This document shows, in pieces, positions 1 to 8,208 of a stretch of DNA of 23,218 nucleotides. The position numbers were made by a program, and so were the translations under genes. Every line of letters begins with the position of its first letter. Position 1 is the stretch's first letter. Source of the stretch: Gnetum montanum (Eukaryota; Streptophyta; Gnetopsida; Gnetales; Gnetaceae); contig MNCI01037504.1 of the NCBI GenBank assembly GCA_015680685.1, forward strand, positions 719,272 through 742,489, given 5' to 3'. Below the pieces are notes generated by a model. That model made no database searches and was not told the origin of the DNA. It was given only the letters and a program-made list of their open reading frames with translations.

Positions 1-465
1 AACCGATTCCTTAACTAGCCGTACACACCCGTAGATGCTCGTAGTTAAGTCGTACTCACACCGCGCTATGAAAGCAATAAATAACATTAAATAAATAACA
101 ATAAAATAAACTAAGTGAATGCTGCAATGATGAAGTAATCTCGATCTTTATTGCCGGTCATGTGCGTGTCCAAGTACGGCACACTTGAATAAAGACACTG
201 TACAATTACATTCACCACACTGCGGGCAGACACGGGAAAAAAATCTAACTTTGGAGGGATCAAACTGCCAGAGCTTCGCTACTCTAAAACTGGGATGAAA
301 ACAAGGGAGAGCCGCCTCTTATTTATAGAAATTGCGGCTGACTACGATATCGCGTACATGATATCGCATATGCGATATCGCGGCCCATGATACATCGCGA
401 CCCATGATACAACGTGGGTGCCTTAACGCGACCGCCAGCAATATGAGCAATTTCATGTCTCATCA
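1..465 (-). mobile_element. Partial Ty3-gypsy LTR (copy A), minus strand, cut by window edge
   Basis: Read on the minus strand this begins TGATGAGACATG at 465, followed by a U3 array of GATATC palindromes (plus positions about 345-415), a TATA box (plus 321-328, ATTTATAG on the plus strand) and an R region with an AATAAAGA poly(A) signal (plus 145-152). It runs into U5 and leaves the window at base 1. The order and wording match the LTRs at 1523-2322, 7015-7835 and 17921-18786. The junction at 465 with LINE-like sequence suggests insertion into the same LINE. The target duplication cannot be tested because the other end is outside the window. It could be a solo LTR or one end of a full element. 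Confidence 0.85.
340..415 (-). promoter_or_regulatory. U3 palindrome array and TATA region of LTR A
   Basis: Several GATATC-centred palindromes lie just upstream (minus strand) of the TATA box at 321-328. One 20-bp perfect palindrome runs 360-379. The run is CpG-rich in an AT-rich setting. It corresponds to the U3 arrays in the other LTRs of this family and probably acts as the promoter-proximal element of the LTR; that role is inferred. Confidence 0.6.
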
Positions 466-760
466 CTAGTCGGAAGGAAAAATTTCTCTCTTAAGTAGGC
501 AAACTTCAACTAATTAAATCAATATTACAAGTTGCCCCTCTTTACCTTCTTTCATGTTATAAAGCACCAAAATCACTTTTGATTCACTAGAAAAACTTGA
601 AACATCTTTTCTCTAGTCCTCATCAAGAGCAAAAACTTTTCATTCGATTAACTAGTAGACCATTTGCAAGGATATTAGTGAATGTGGTTAGGGTGTTAGA
701 GTTCTAAAAAATGTGAACTTGGCTCTTCTTGGTAAACTTATTTTTCAGTTATATACTATG
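466..760 (+). pseudogene. LINE ORF2 fragment, upstream half (C-terminal to the RT core)
   Basis: Translation gives blocks typical of plant LINE ORF2 downstream of the reverse transcriptase core. Around 486-570 (frame 3) the residues read VGKLQLIKSILQVAPLY, the usual AGR-x-LIKSVL-x-P region. After a frameshift near 575, frame 2 reads SLEKLETSFL-stop (the IEKL...FLW block), then TFHSIN-stop-stop-TICK (HLINW...CxPK), then NVNLALLGKLIFQLY up to 760. Several stops sit where Trp is expected, so TGG to TAG is likely. The frame is interrupted at 760 by gypsy element E and resumes in the same frame at 9050. It is a dead copy with at least one frameshift and several stops. The LINE 5' part would lie left of the window, beyond LTR A. 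Confidence 0.8.
756..760 (+). repeat. Target site duplication of element E, left copy (CTATG)
   Basis: CTATG directly precedes the LTR start TGATGAGTCAC at 761 and is repeated at 9045-9049, directly after the LTR end CACTCATCA. A 5-bp duplication is normal for LTR retrotransposon integration. It shows that 761-9044 entered as one unit. Confidence 0.9.
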
Positions 761-786
761 TGATGAGTCACATTTTTTTGGGTCCC

Positions 787-866
787 ATCGATGTGACCCT
801 ATCAACATATGATTTGATGCATTGATGTGGCCTCATCGACACAATGTCTACTTTTGCCTATAAATA
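787..866 (+). promoter_or_regulatory. U3 core promoter of E: CATCGATG-type repeats plus TATA box
   Basis: A TATAAATA box at 859-866 follows short imperfect repeats (CATCGATGTG, GCATTGATGTGGCC, CATCGACAC). The equivalent 3' LTR stretch is 8235-8300 with TATAAATA at 8293-8300. Its position matches the GATATC array of sister LTRs, so this looks like an alternative promoter module on a conserved R/U5. Function is inferred from position only. Confidence 0.5.
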
Positions 867-1517
867 CACACTCACCCACCATGTTTATGACAATCTTTGT
901 CATAGTTGTAGCAAAGTTCTTGCAGTTTTGTCATTTGAAAGTTAGAATATTTTTCTAAGTGCCCATAGTAGGAGTCAAAGAGTGTCTGGATCTTTATTCA
1001 AGCACTGTTGTACCTAAGCATGGCAATATGTGCGATAATAAAAACAAGCTTTTTGATAAACCTTGCAGCACTTTGAAATAGATTAATAGTTTATTTATGC
1101 ATTTTATGTTTTATGCAATTTCCTTTAATGTTTTAAGTAATTAAGCTAAATTAAGCTAGATTAAATAATAATTAATTAAGCACATAAGTACAACCACTTC
1201 GAACATACACTTAGCGCTTCGTAATCCTAGTAATGCTTAATGTTTGGTAACCCAAAAGCATTCAATGTGTTTAAGATGTGTACAACAAGTGGGAATGGAT
1301 GCTTATGTTAGGATTAATTAGTAGATTAAATTAGCAATTTAATTATTATGTTTTATTGATTATTCTTTATTCCTAGGGAACTTCAAACACAAACATAAAA
1401 AATGATAAAAATCATATGCCTTAGTTGCACTTAACCATACATTTGCATTTCACAAGTATAATTGGGAAGACAACGATTGCAACAGTTAGTTTCACTTCCT
1501 AAAGACCAGTGTACTTA

Positions 1518-1522
1518 GAAGG
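1518..1522 (+). repeat. Target site duplication of solo LTR C, left copy (GAAGG)
   Basis: GAAGG at 1518-1522 precedes the solo LTR start and recurs at 2323-2327 right after its end. In the uninterrupted 3' LTR of E the same place reads GTACTTAGAAGGCTATAA near 8949-8964, so the empty site is visible in this window. Confidence 0.93.
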
Positions 1523-1530
1523 TGATGGGA

Positions 1531-1630
1531 CACGATATCGCATGGGCCGTGATATCGTGTATGCAATATCACGTCTTCCCCTACGATATCGCGTACGCGA
1601 TATCGCGGTGTGCCGTCATATCTATAAATA
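1531..1630 (+). promoter_or_regulatory. U3 palindrome array and TATA box of solo LTR C
   Basis: It holds four to five GATATC or GATATC-like cores, including CGATATCGCG facing its own inverse, which forms the 22-bp palindrome at 1584-1605. TATAAATA follows at 1623-1630, about 18 bp downstream. The array is one of the few CpG-dense stretches in this part of the window. Confidence 0.6.
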
Positions 1631-1752
1631 AGAGGCGGCTCTCCCTTGTTTCCTCATCCTAGGCTAGACAGTAGGGAAACTCTGGCAGATTGATCACTCC
1701 AGAGATAGAATATTTTCCATGTGCTTGCAATAGGAGTCCTAAAGTGAACGGA

Positions 1753-1807
1753 TCTTTATTCGAGCAAACATTGTATCTGAACACAAGTTTGTGTATGGCA
1801 ATAAAGA
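1753..1807 (+). other. Possible R-region hairpin enclosing the poly(A) signal (LTR C)
   Basis: TCTTTATT (1753-1760) is the exact reverse complement of AATAAAGA (1800-1807), which contains the AATAAA signal. Inside the loop a second 6-bp stem, ACACAA/TTGTGT, lies at 1781-1794. Equivalent pairs occur in LTR F (7242-7250/7287-7295) and LTR A (plus 145-152/188-195). Folding is inferred from complementarity, not computed. Confidence 0.45.
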
Positions 1808-2413
1808 CGAGCTTCTTGGACAAACCTTGCAGCGCATGGAATAGGATTTTATTACTACTATTTATTATCTGTTATTTACTGCTTTCTCTCTCAACCCTTC
1901 TCTCCTAGTTAAGTGCCTCAGTACGACCACTTCGAGCACGTGCGTTACGCGTGGTGATCCCAGCAACGACTAGCGTTTGGTAGCCACGGTTGCATCGGTT
2001 CAGGGTGTGTACGGTAAGTGGGAACGGATGCTGATGCTAGGTAATTTAAACTTAGTTCATTAGTTAGAGTTAGTAATTAGTTTCTCAACCCTTCAACTCA
2101 TTAGCATAGGAGACAAAAACATAAAAAGCTATAAAAATCATATACCTCAGACTTACTTAACCATACACCGTGAAAACTACAAGTAAGTCTGGGAAGACAA
2201 TGAATGATTAACCCTAAGTGTTCCATGGGCGTGTAGGCACTTAGTCTGCGGAGTTCGACCAAATCGCGCATGCTATGCTCATATTTGTATGGTTGGGTGT
2301 AGGGGTATCTCGCCACTCATCAGAAGGCTATAAGTCCACAGAATTCAACCGGATCACATGTGAATGCTTAGTAATTCATATAGTTGGGCATAGGGTCTAC
2401 TCCCCGCTTATCA

Positions 2414-2432
2414 TTGGCATTGTTGTTGGGGA
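2414..2432 (+). other. Primer binding site of element E (tRNA-Asp type)
   Basis: TTGGCATTGTTGTTGGGGA begins one base after the LTR end. It resembles TGGCGCCGTTGCCGGGGA, the complement of plant tRNA-Asp used by many Athila/Tat-type elements, with several C-to-T or G-to-A changes. Element D has the better preserved version at 18787-18805. The tRNA assignment is from recalled family knowledge. Confidence 0.75.
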
Positions 2433-2573
2433 CTTGTAGTTTGATATGTGTGTTGTCTAGGACTTAGTGAATATTGTTTAAGATCGTTGAAATGAACCCT
2501 AATGTCACGATCACTCAAAAAATTAATAATTACAATTATAATTTAAGCAAACTAAATTTTTCTCTAATCCAAA

Positions 2574-4370
2574 ATGTCTTCTTCTCATAAGCATGATGAT
2601 TCAAAACAGCTAGTGCCCCAAGAATTCAAAGTGGTGTACTCTCATTCAAATGAGTTTGTACCTTATTTCACCTTCAACCTACATCAAGATGAGCAATTAT
2701 GGTGGAGAGATATGGAGAGAAATGTTGTGTTGCCTCCCAACTAATCTATTTCTAGAATGCTGCTCTAAACTCTTGGGAGGTTGGGCATCTAGGATCTCCA
2801 TGATGAATACGTTATGTAGGATCATGATTATCGAGACTACCATCCCACAGAAACACAACGTAAATGAGATCAACACTAGGAGAAGCACCATGAAGTTACG
2901 AAGAAAAAATGGTTCACCAATCCATTATTCCTACTGAACCAAAATGATAATGAGGGTCCTCCCTCTAGGGGTTCCCAACATGAAGATTCTCCATTCCTTG
3001 ACATTGGTGATGGGGCTTGAACCTAAATACGCAGTCCACTATCAACAATATGGGTTCAAGCAAAAGTGGGAGTCAAGGTAAGGGCTCAAGAAAGCATCAT
3101 GATGATAGAAAACCTAATGATTATGGTCATGACAAGCGAAGAGAAGGTGGTAGGCACCATGATGGTTACAGTCCTCCTCCCTCTTTGTCATCTTCATCTA
3201 CATCTTCTTCTTCCTCTTTTGAAACTAATCAAAACCATAGGGGATAAAACCACGATGGAGGTGAATGGTGGGATAATGATCGTAGGCCCCACCATGATCG
3301 AAGGGATAACAAGGGACATCATAGGCATCATTGAAATCATGACAATGATGAGCCCTGCTAGCAATTCGAAGCATGCTAAACATGGCAAAGGTAGTAAGGA
3401 TCCCAACCAAGCATATGAAAGATAGCAAAATCAAGCTGTTGAATATAACAATATCCCCAAATTTGAAGGGATGATATAACTCAAACCACAAACCCATCTT
3501 CATGTATTTCATGATGTCCATGCCTTATAAAACATAGAAAACAACTAGCAAAAACTTAAGCTGTTTCTCAAGACACTCATAACAGAAGTAGAAAATTGGT
3601 ACTACTCATTAAAGCTGAAATCAATTCGTAGATGGAGTACAATGCTTGAGTTATTCAATGACAAATATTAGACGTACTCCAGAGTATCCAATTTGAGAAA
3701 TCAAATTCAAGGTTGATGACAAGAGGCACATGAATCCTTAGATGCAGTTATGGGCAAGTATTGTTCCCTTTTGCATAGATGTCTTGGCCATGCTTATTAT
3801 CAATAGGAGCAACTTTGACATATCATAGATGGGCTTTGATCTGAAATGAAGAGAACTCTTGGGGTCTACACCTAAGAGAGACTGTTAGAACTAAGAGCCC
3901 ATCAGATTCAAAGGTTGATTAAGCAAGTTGCAAAAGAAGAAGGTGAGTTGAGAAAATGGGAAAGTGCTAATGAGTATAACTGGGATCCTTCCATCAGAAA
4001 AAGGGAAGTCAAATTCTGTGACACTGAGGGGGAGCACCACTTGATGAGGTGGTGTAGCGAAAAACCTTGCCAATTTAAAAATTTGTATATGAAATTTCAA
4101 CTAAGGTTGATAAAATGTGGGAATCTTTGGATGAAAAATTTTAAATTGCTCTAAAAATTACATAAGAGTCTAAAGAGCAAGGTAGTGATCGAGACTGCAA
4201 GGGAAGGAAAGAAGCTAAACGTGCCTACCAAAGGGGTAAGGGCAAAGCTATGGAAGTAGAAGAAGTTGTGGAGTTAGAATGAGATGATGATCGTACGTGT
4301 GACATCTACCAATGTGAACATCTTAAGGGGTGTTAACCTATTGTATCACACTTATAAGAATTTAGGGTAT
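2574..4370 (+). pseudogene. gag: gag of element E, broken
   Basis: The likely start is ATG 2574 (MSSSHKHDDSKQLVPQ), about 140 bp after the primer site. Frame 3 stops at 2742. Between about 3040 and 3360 the sensible reading is frame 2, rich in His, Asp, Arg and Ser, so compensating frameshifts are likely. From about 3410 frame 3 resumes with IPKFEGM, then QKLKLFLKTL and the Gag core WYYSLKLKSIRRW (3597 on), and IKQVAKEEGELRKWES (3915 on). A weak zinc-knuckle relic (CDIYQCEHLKGC) lies near 4300. The core aligns without gaps to the D gag at 19303-19651. Numerous stops, including TAG 3546 and TAA 3873 that match stops in D. Gag would form the particle shell. Confidence 0.82.
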
Positions 4371-5085
4371 ATGCTCTAAATCCTAAACTAGCATGAAGGC
4401 AAGCACCTAGAAGGTTGCCTTATCCTCAAGGCAACCCAAGGCAATTTCACCAACAACAACAAGCTTATTATCCAAGTGGAGCTCCACCACAACCATATGA
4501 GTAATATTAGTAGTGGCAACACCCAAAGTTGTGGGGGAGGCCACCATTGAGGTAATAGTACCCTTTTAGGTAGCCAAATCCATATGGATACTATTTTCAG
4601 CAACTAATGTCTCTGTGTGACTCTTCTAGTCACACTTCTTTTCAACATCACTGCTACCCTCTAGAGTATTATAGAACTCATTCTCCATCTACTAGAGGAG
4701 AAACCCCATATCCCTATCATCCTTCTCATCCTTCAGCATATGCTCCTCCACCCTCAACCTAATTACCACCTACTCCATTCATGCAAGGCAAAATTCCCAC
4801 ATAGCTACAACAACGTAATGTTACCGATGCTATTAACTTATAGTTGGCTCCTCAACTAAGTGGTTTGGAACCCAAATCTTGTAAAAGACTATTCTTTCAA
4901 ACCAATAGCCCTACTAAGCCCTCATCTACTTATGCGACTGCTTGCCCTATATCTCCTTCATTCTCTGCATCCATTTCTTTCAAGAGCCCTTCAACCAAAC
5001 ACCTCCCAAGATCCAAATAGTCATGTTAACCCATGTTATATCTTATTAGATCAAGGCTAGTAACCTTCCTAAGAAAAGAGTTGAT
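4371..5085 (+). pseudogene. Gag C-terminal Pro/Gln-rich tail and spacer to protease (E)
   Basis: Translations give Gln-, Tyr- and Pro-rich stretches such as GNPRQFHQQQQAYYPSG near 4430-4500 and ETPYPYHPSHPSAYAPPP near 4700-4755, broken by stops. The matching part of D (about 20160-20460) has the same character, for example YHSPQYYQPMSSTQPQP. This is a low-complexity tail between the zinc-knuckle region and protease. No catalytic motif is visible. Confidence 0.6.
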
Positions 5086-5490
5086 CCTGAAAGTTCTCTC
5101 ATCTATTTGCAAATTGCTGGGAATGAGCCATGTAAGGCTCTTGTTGACTCAAGTTCTAGAGTTAATCTAATTTTCCATGAAATGTACAACGCTTGGAACC
5201 TACCACTTCTCAAGAAAAGTAACATTCACTTAGAATTGGCAAATTAGTCCATCACTATTTCTTTGGGATTAGTGGAGAACATTATGACCATTGTCTGTGG
5301 ATGGTTGTATCTTGCCAATTTCCTAGTAATCAAAGTTGATGATTGTAAGGGGAACTTCCCATTTGATATGAGAAGGGCTTGGTTGAGCATTGTTGATGCA
5401 TGAATGGGCATCAGAGATCTTTCTCTGGAGATTTCCAAAGAAAATGCATTTAGAAAGATCGAGAAGAAGTAAGTTTCATGCATCACGTAC
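5086..5490 (+). pseudogene. Aspartic protease of element E, broken
   Basis: In frame 1 around 5131-5175 the residues PCKALVDSSSRVNLIFHEMY match the retropepsin active-site region (usually ALVDTGASxNLI), but the catalytic D-T/S-G is here D-S-S, so Gly is lost. It continues with SLGLVENIMTIVCGWLYLANFLVI (usual LGxxExVxVxV...FxADFVVL) and a weak FDMRRAWLSIVDA corresponding to LGRPFLxTxxAxID. Stops occur at about 5247 and 5401. Retropepsin would cut the Gag-Pol precursor; this copy cannot be active. Confidence 0.75.
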
Positions 5491-5800
5491 AACAATCAGG
5501 GTGTAATTGTGTGCAAAAACTCTAGTTTATTAAAGGCACATCAATCAAAGCATACAGACAGTGTGTAGATGAATCCGAATTCCGAAAGTGCCTATACGCA
5601 GTAGCCACAAAACAGGAGGGCACCCAATGGCTAACAACTAATACTGTGAGTAGCACACTTTGCATGGAACCTATAGAGAGCTTAACTTGTGCCCATGTTG
5701 AAGACATGGATGAGCTAGAGTAAGTTCATCACCAACTCTCCAATGATGAACCTAATGATACCAATTGGAAAGAGTTGGAAATCCTTGCTAGTCTTAAATA
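5491..5800 (+). pseudogene. Protease-RT linker of element E
   Basis: About 310 bp between the protease and RT blocks. Parts translate as acidic, loosely similar linker (for example SVSSTLCMEPIESLTCAHVEDMDELE near 5645-5715), interrupted by stops. No conserved motif is seen. It is probably the variable region normally found here in Athila/Tat-like Pol. Confidence 0.4.
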
Positions 5801-6835
5801 GGAGCCCTTGGAGTTGAAAACTCTACCTACCAACATGGAATATGTATTTCTAAAAAATGTCAAGTTGGTGATAATCAATGCTAACCTTGCTCCTGGATAG
5901 AAAAGGATGTTGTTGAAGGTGGTCAACAAATGGTCAACAACCTTTGCTTGGTCATATCCTAAACTCACAAGGATTGATCCTAGGATATGCCAGCATCGCA
6001 TCTATATCGATCCAGCCATGAAGCCAAAGAGGCAACTACAGAAGTGGTTGAACCCCAAATTAAAGTAGATCATCAAAGAGGAAATTAAACAACTCCTCAA
6101 GGTAGGGTTCATCTATCCAATTGCAAATAACAAGTGGATTAGCCCACTTGTAATTGTGCCAACGAAAGGTGGCAGATGGCAAGTCTATATTGATTTTAGG
6201 CTATGGAACATGGTGACATTCAAAGATCATTTTCATTACCATTTGTGAATCAAGTGTTGGATACTATTTTTGGGCATTGCTATTATAACTTCCTCAATGG
6301 TTATAGTGGCTATAATCAAATTTAGATTGTGCTTAAAGATTAGGCCAAAACAACATTCACAAGTCCTTAAGGAGCTTTTGCATATCGTAAGATGCCCTTT
6401 AGTCTGTGCAACACCCGTATTACTTTCTAATATTTTTCAGCAGCAGATTGGTAGCAGGATGGAAGTCTTCATGGATGACTTTTCCACCTATGAAACTACA
6501 TTCAAGCAAGCCTTGGATCACCTTGAGCAACTTAAAAGGTGTGTGGAGGTTAATCCTCAACTCAATTGTCAAAAGAGCCATCTCATGGTCTAGGAAGGCA
6601 TTATGTTGGGACACAAGATTTCTCAAGGAGGGATTAAGGTGGACCTTAAAAAGATTTGGGTCATCCAAGGAATAACCTGCCAACTGGAAATTATTAAAGA
6701 TGTATGGTCATTCCTTGAACACACTAGCTACTACTGGCGATTCATAGAGAATTCTCCAAGAAAGATGCTTTGTTCATATGGATCAAGGAATGCAAAAAGG
6801 CATTCCAACAGCTTAAGGAGAAGCTTGTAGAAACT
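5801..6835 (+). pseudogene. pol: Reverse transcriptase of element E, broken
   Basis: The block opens with ELKTLPTNMEYVFL (usual LKPLPxHLEYAFL), then EEIKQLLKVGFIYPI, NKWISPLVIVPTKGG and WQVYIDFRLWN in frame 3. A frameshift near 6240 moves NQVLDTIFGHCYYNFLNGYSG to another frame, as well as AKTTFT, FAYRKMPFSLCNT. Frame 3 returns with the catalytic box EVFMDDFS at 6462-6485, then KSHLMV-stop-EGIMLGHKISQGGIKVD and SFLEHTSYYWRFIENS. FMDDF is the form common in Athila/Tat relatives rather than the YVDDI of chromoviruses. Both catalytic Asp residues remain but frameshifts and stops abolish function. Confidence 0.87.
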
Positions 6836-7014
6836 CCAATTATATGAGCACCTAATTGGTCTCATCCATTTCACATCATGACAAATGCATCAAACTATGC
6901 CTTGGAAGCTATGCTTATGCAATTGGATGATTAGAAACATTTATATCACATCCACTGCACAAGATGAAGCATTGTGGATGCACAACTCAATTACACCATG
7001 ATGGAGAAAGAGCT
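6836..7014 (+). pseudogene. RNase H, N-terminal part only (E), cut by LTR F
   Basis: The residues APNWSHPFHIMTNASNYALEAMLMQ match the start of gypsy RNase H (APDWxxPFELMCDASDxAxGAVLGQ), but the catalytic Asp of CDAS is Asn here. Then DAQLNYTMMEKEL matches AQxNYTTTEKEL. The sequence passes directly into LTR F at 7015, and no continuation (LLAVVF...) or integrase is found on the other side. Confidence 0.8.
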
Positions 7015-7025
7015 TGATGAACTGC

Positions 7026-7119
7026 GATATCGGCGCTGCGATATTGCATCCGCGATATTGGAGCCTACCATGCGATGTCGAATACCCGATATTGGGACCT
7101 GCCTCCTTGCTTATAAATA
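7026..7119 (+). promoter_or_regulatory. Decayed U3 palindrome array and TATA box of LTR F
   Basis: It contains GCGATATCGG, GCGATATTGC, GCGATATTGG, GCGATGTCG and CGATATTGG, one exact and several decayed versions of the GCGATATCGC palindrome. TATAAATA at 7112-7119 follows. Most departures are C-to-T or G-to-A, as expected if the CpGs were methylated and deaminated. Confidence 0.55.
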
Positions 7120-7241
7120 AGAGTCAGGCGCACTTGGTTTTGCAATAGATAGTTAGACCCTTACCCGAACTCTTGCCTTTTCTCCCTCATAGAGTTAGAA
7201 TTATTTTTGTGTGCCCACAGTAGGAGTCATAAAGCAAACGA

Positions 7242-7295
7242 ATCTTTATTCGAGCAGTGTGTACCTGAGCACACCTTGTGTACAACAATAAAGAT
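7242..7295 (+). other. Possible R-region hairpin enclosing the poly(A) signal (LTR F)
   Basis: ATCTTTATT (7242-7250) pairs exactly with AATAAAGAT (7287-7295). The loop holds a smaller ACAC/GTGT stem (7271-7274 and 7278-7281). The loop sequence differs from that of LTR C while the inner stem is kept. Confidence 0.45.
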
Positions 7296-7835
7296 GAACT
7301 TTATGATAAACCTTGCAGCATCTAGAATAGATTAATTAATGTTAATTATTGTTATTAAATGCTTTCCTAGTTAATTAATGCTCTCTCTCACCCCACAACT
7401 CTCCTAAGTAAATACACTCAGTACAATCACTTCAAGCATGAATGTAACACTTGGTAACCTAATACGATTAGCGTTTGGTAATCCCAATAGTGTTGCACTA
7501 GTTCAGGATGTGTACGACAAGTGAGAATGGATACTGGTGTTAGGATTAATTAAAGCCTAGTGAATCAGTAGTTAAATTAAATTAGTCACTTAGTTATCTC
7601 TCTTCTTCCCTATTAGCACAAGACATAAAAACATAAAAGATATAAAAATCATATGCCTCAAGCTTACTTAACCATACAATCATGACATACAAGTAAGTTT
7701 GGGAAGACAACGATTAACCAACCCATTCTTGTTCCACAAAGGTGCATGAGCACTTAGTCCTTGGAATTCGACTAGATCTTGTGTGAAACACTCGTATTCA
7801 TATGGTTGAGCATAGGGGTATCTCGTCGCTCATCA

Positions 7836-7867
7836 TTGGCACCATATGGTTGAGCATAGGGGTACCT
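7836..7867 (+). repeat. Primer-site stub and duplicated LTR tip after LTR F
   Basis: TTGGCACC (7836-7843) equals the first 8 bases of the primer site. It is followed by ATATGGTTGAGCATAGGGGT (7844-7863) and ACCTC, a second copy of the U5 end also present at about 7800-7823. The structure suggests a template switch or illegitimate recombination joining an LTR-primer-site end to another LTR tip. Confidence 0.65.
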
Positions 7868-7981
7868 CTGCCAGAGGTTGTAGCTACTACAAGATAGTCA
7901 TAACCACCTCAACCATTGTGTGCGCTTGAAGTAAGAGAAGGTCCTTTGGAGCCTCAAGAACCTCCATTGCTTAGGACTATT
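7868..7981 (+). pseudogene. C-terminal remnant of the 3' frame of E (ends EPPLLRT)
   Basis: The frame ending at TGA 7979-7981 reads VREGPLEPQEPPLLRTI-stop. Element D has a frame in the same place, upstream of its polypurine tract, that ends EEPPLLRTQ-stop (22696-22725). The match in two separate elements shows that a short 3' coding frame is a feature of the family. Two stops lie upstream in this frame. The function is unknown; the position is where env-like frames occur in some plant gypsy elements, but no membrane segment is visible. Confidence 0.55.
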
Positions 7982-8200
7982 TGAACTTCTTCCTTGTGTT
8001 CATGCCATCAGAGGAATTGTGTTTGTAATTTTTGTCCTGGTGTTTAATTTTGTTGTTCTAAACACCAAACTTTTGTAATGATTGTAGTTTTGCACACTCA
8101 AGTATGTTAGCAATTAGTCAATAATCCCAAACCTTCCAAAAATTTTATAAGAAACTTGTTTCTTCTTTTGTTCACTTGAGGAAGAGTTTTCATTCAATCA
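7982..8200 (+). other. 3' untranslated region of element E
   Basis: AT-rich non-coding stretch between the 3' frame and the polypurine tract. It matches the end of D in several short blocks (AGTCAATAATCCCA, TTGAGGA-GAGTT near 8176, TCATTCAATCATGGGGG). No gene is seen. Confidence 0.6.
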
Positions 8201-8208
8201 TGGGGGTA
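8201..8208 (+). other. Polypurine tract of element E
   Basis: TGGGGGTA directly precedes the 3' LTR start at 8209. Element D has the same GTGGGGGTA at 22891-22899. It is the expected plus-strand DNA priming site. Confidence 0.75.

Larger units (their letters stand above)
1523..2322 (+). mobile_element. Solo LTR C (gypsy, GATATC-array type) inside the 5' LTR of E
   Basis: An 800-bp unit TGATGGGAC...ACTCATCA flanked by GAAGG direct repeats, with no internal domain. It carries a U3 GATATC array (about 1531-1608, with a 22-bp perfect palindrome at 1584-1605), a TATA box at 1623-1630 and an AATAAA signal at 1800-1805. A solo LTR with an intact target duplication normally results from recombination between the two LTRs of one element. 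It must be younger than E. The reading frame at 1690-1908 within it is not a gene. Confidence 0.92.
761..2413 (+). repeat. 5' LTR of element E, interrupted by solo LTR C
   Basis: It starts TGATGAGTCAC and ends CTTATCA just before the primer site. Without the 800-bp solo LTR and one GAAGG copy it is about 848 bp, close to the 836-bp 3' LTR at 8209-9044, with which it aligns throughout. It has a TATA box at 859-866 and AATAAA at 1037-1042. Its U3 lacks the GCGATATCGC array of the other LTRs and instead carries CATCGATG and ATTGATGTGGCC(T)CAT-type repeats around 787-842. Confidence 0.88.
7015..7835 (+). mobile_element. LTR F (gypsy, GATATC-array type) without target duplication
   Basis: An 821-bp LTR, TGATGAACTGCG...CGCTCATCA, with a degenerate GATATC/GATATT array (about 7026-7102), a TATA box at 7112-7119 and AATAAA at 7287-7292. 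The flanks GAGCT and TTGGC do not match, so it is not a clean solo LTR. It is followed by TTGGCACC, the first 8 bases of the family primer site, as in a 5' LTR, and then by a second partial copy of the U5 tip. Its array shows many C-to-T changes (GATATT), suggesting greater age than A or C. Confidence 0.85.

Noticed and set aside
3066-3425. 119-codon Met/Ile-rich open frame as a real gene
   Set aside because: It is frame 3 across a segment where frame 2 gives the more plausible Gag composition. The long Met/Ile/Val runs come from ATGAT-rich DNA. Only its end (from about 3385) joins real gag.
5801-7014. Endogenous pararetrovirus (caulimovirus-like) RT
   Set aside because: The FMDDF box, LGHKIS and NYTxxEKEL blocks together with LTRs, primer site and target duplication fit Ty3-gypsy. 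No movement protein or coat motif is present.
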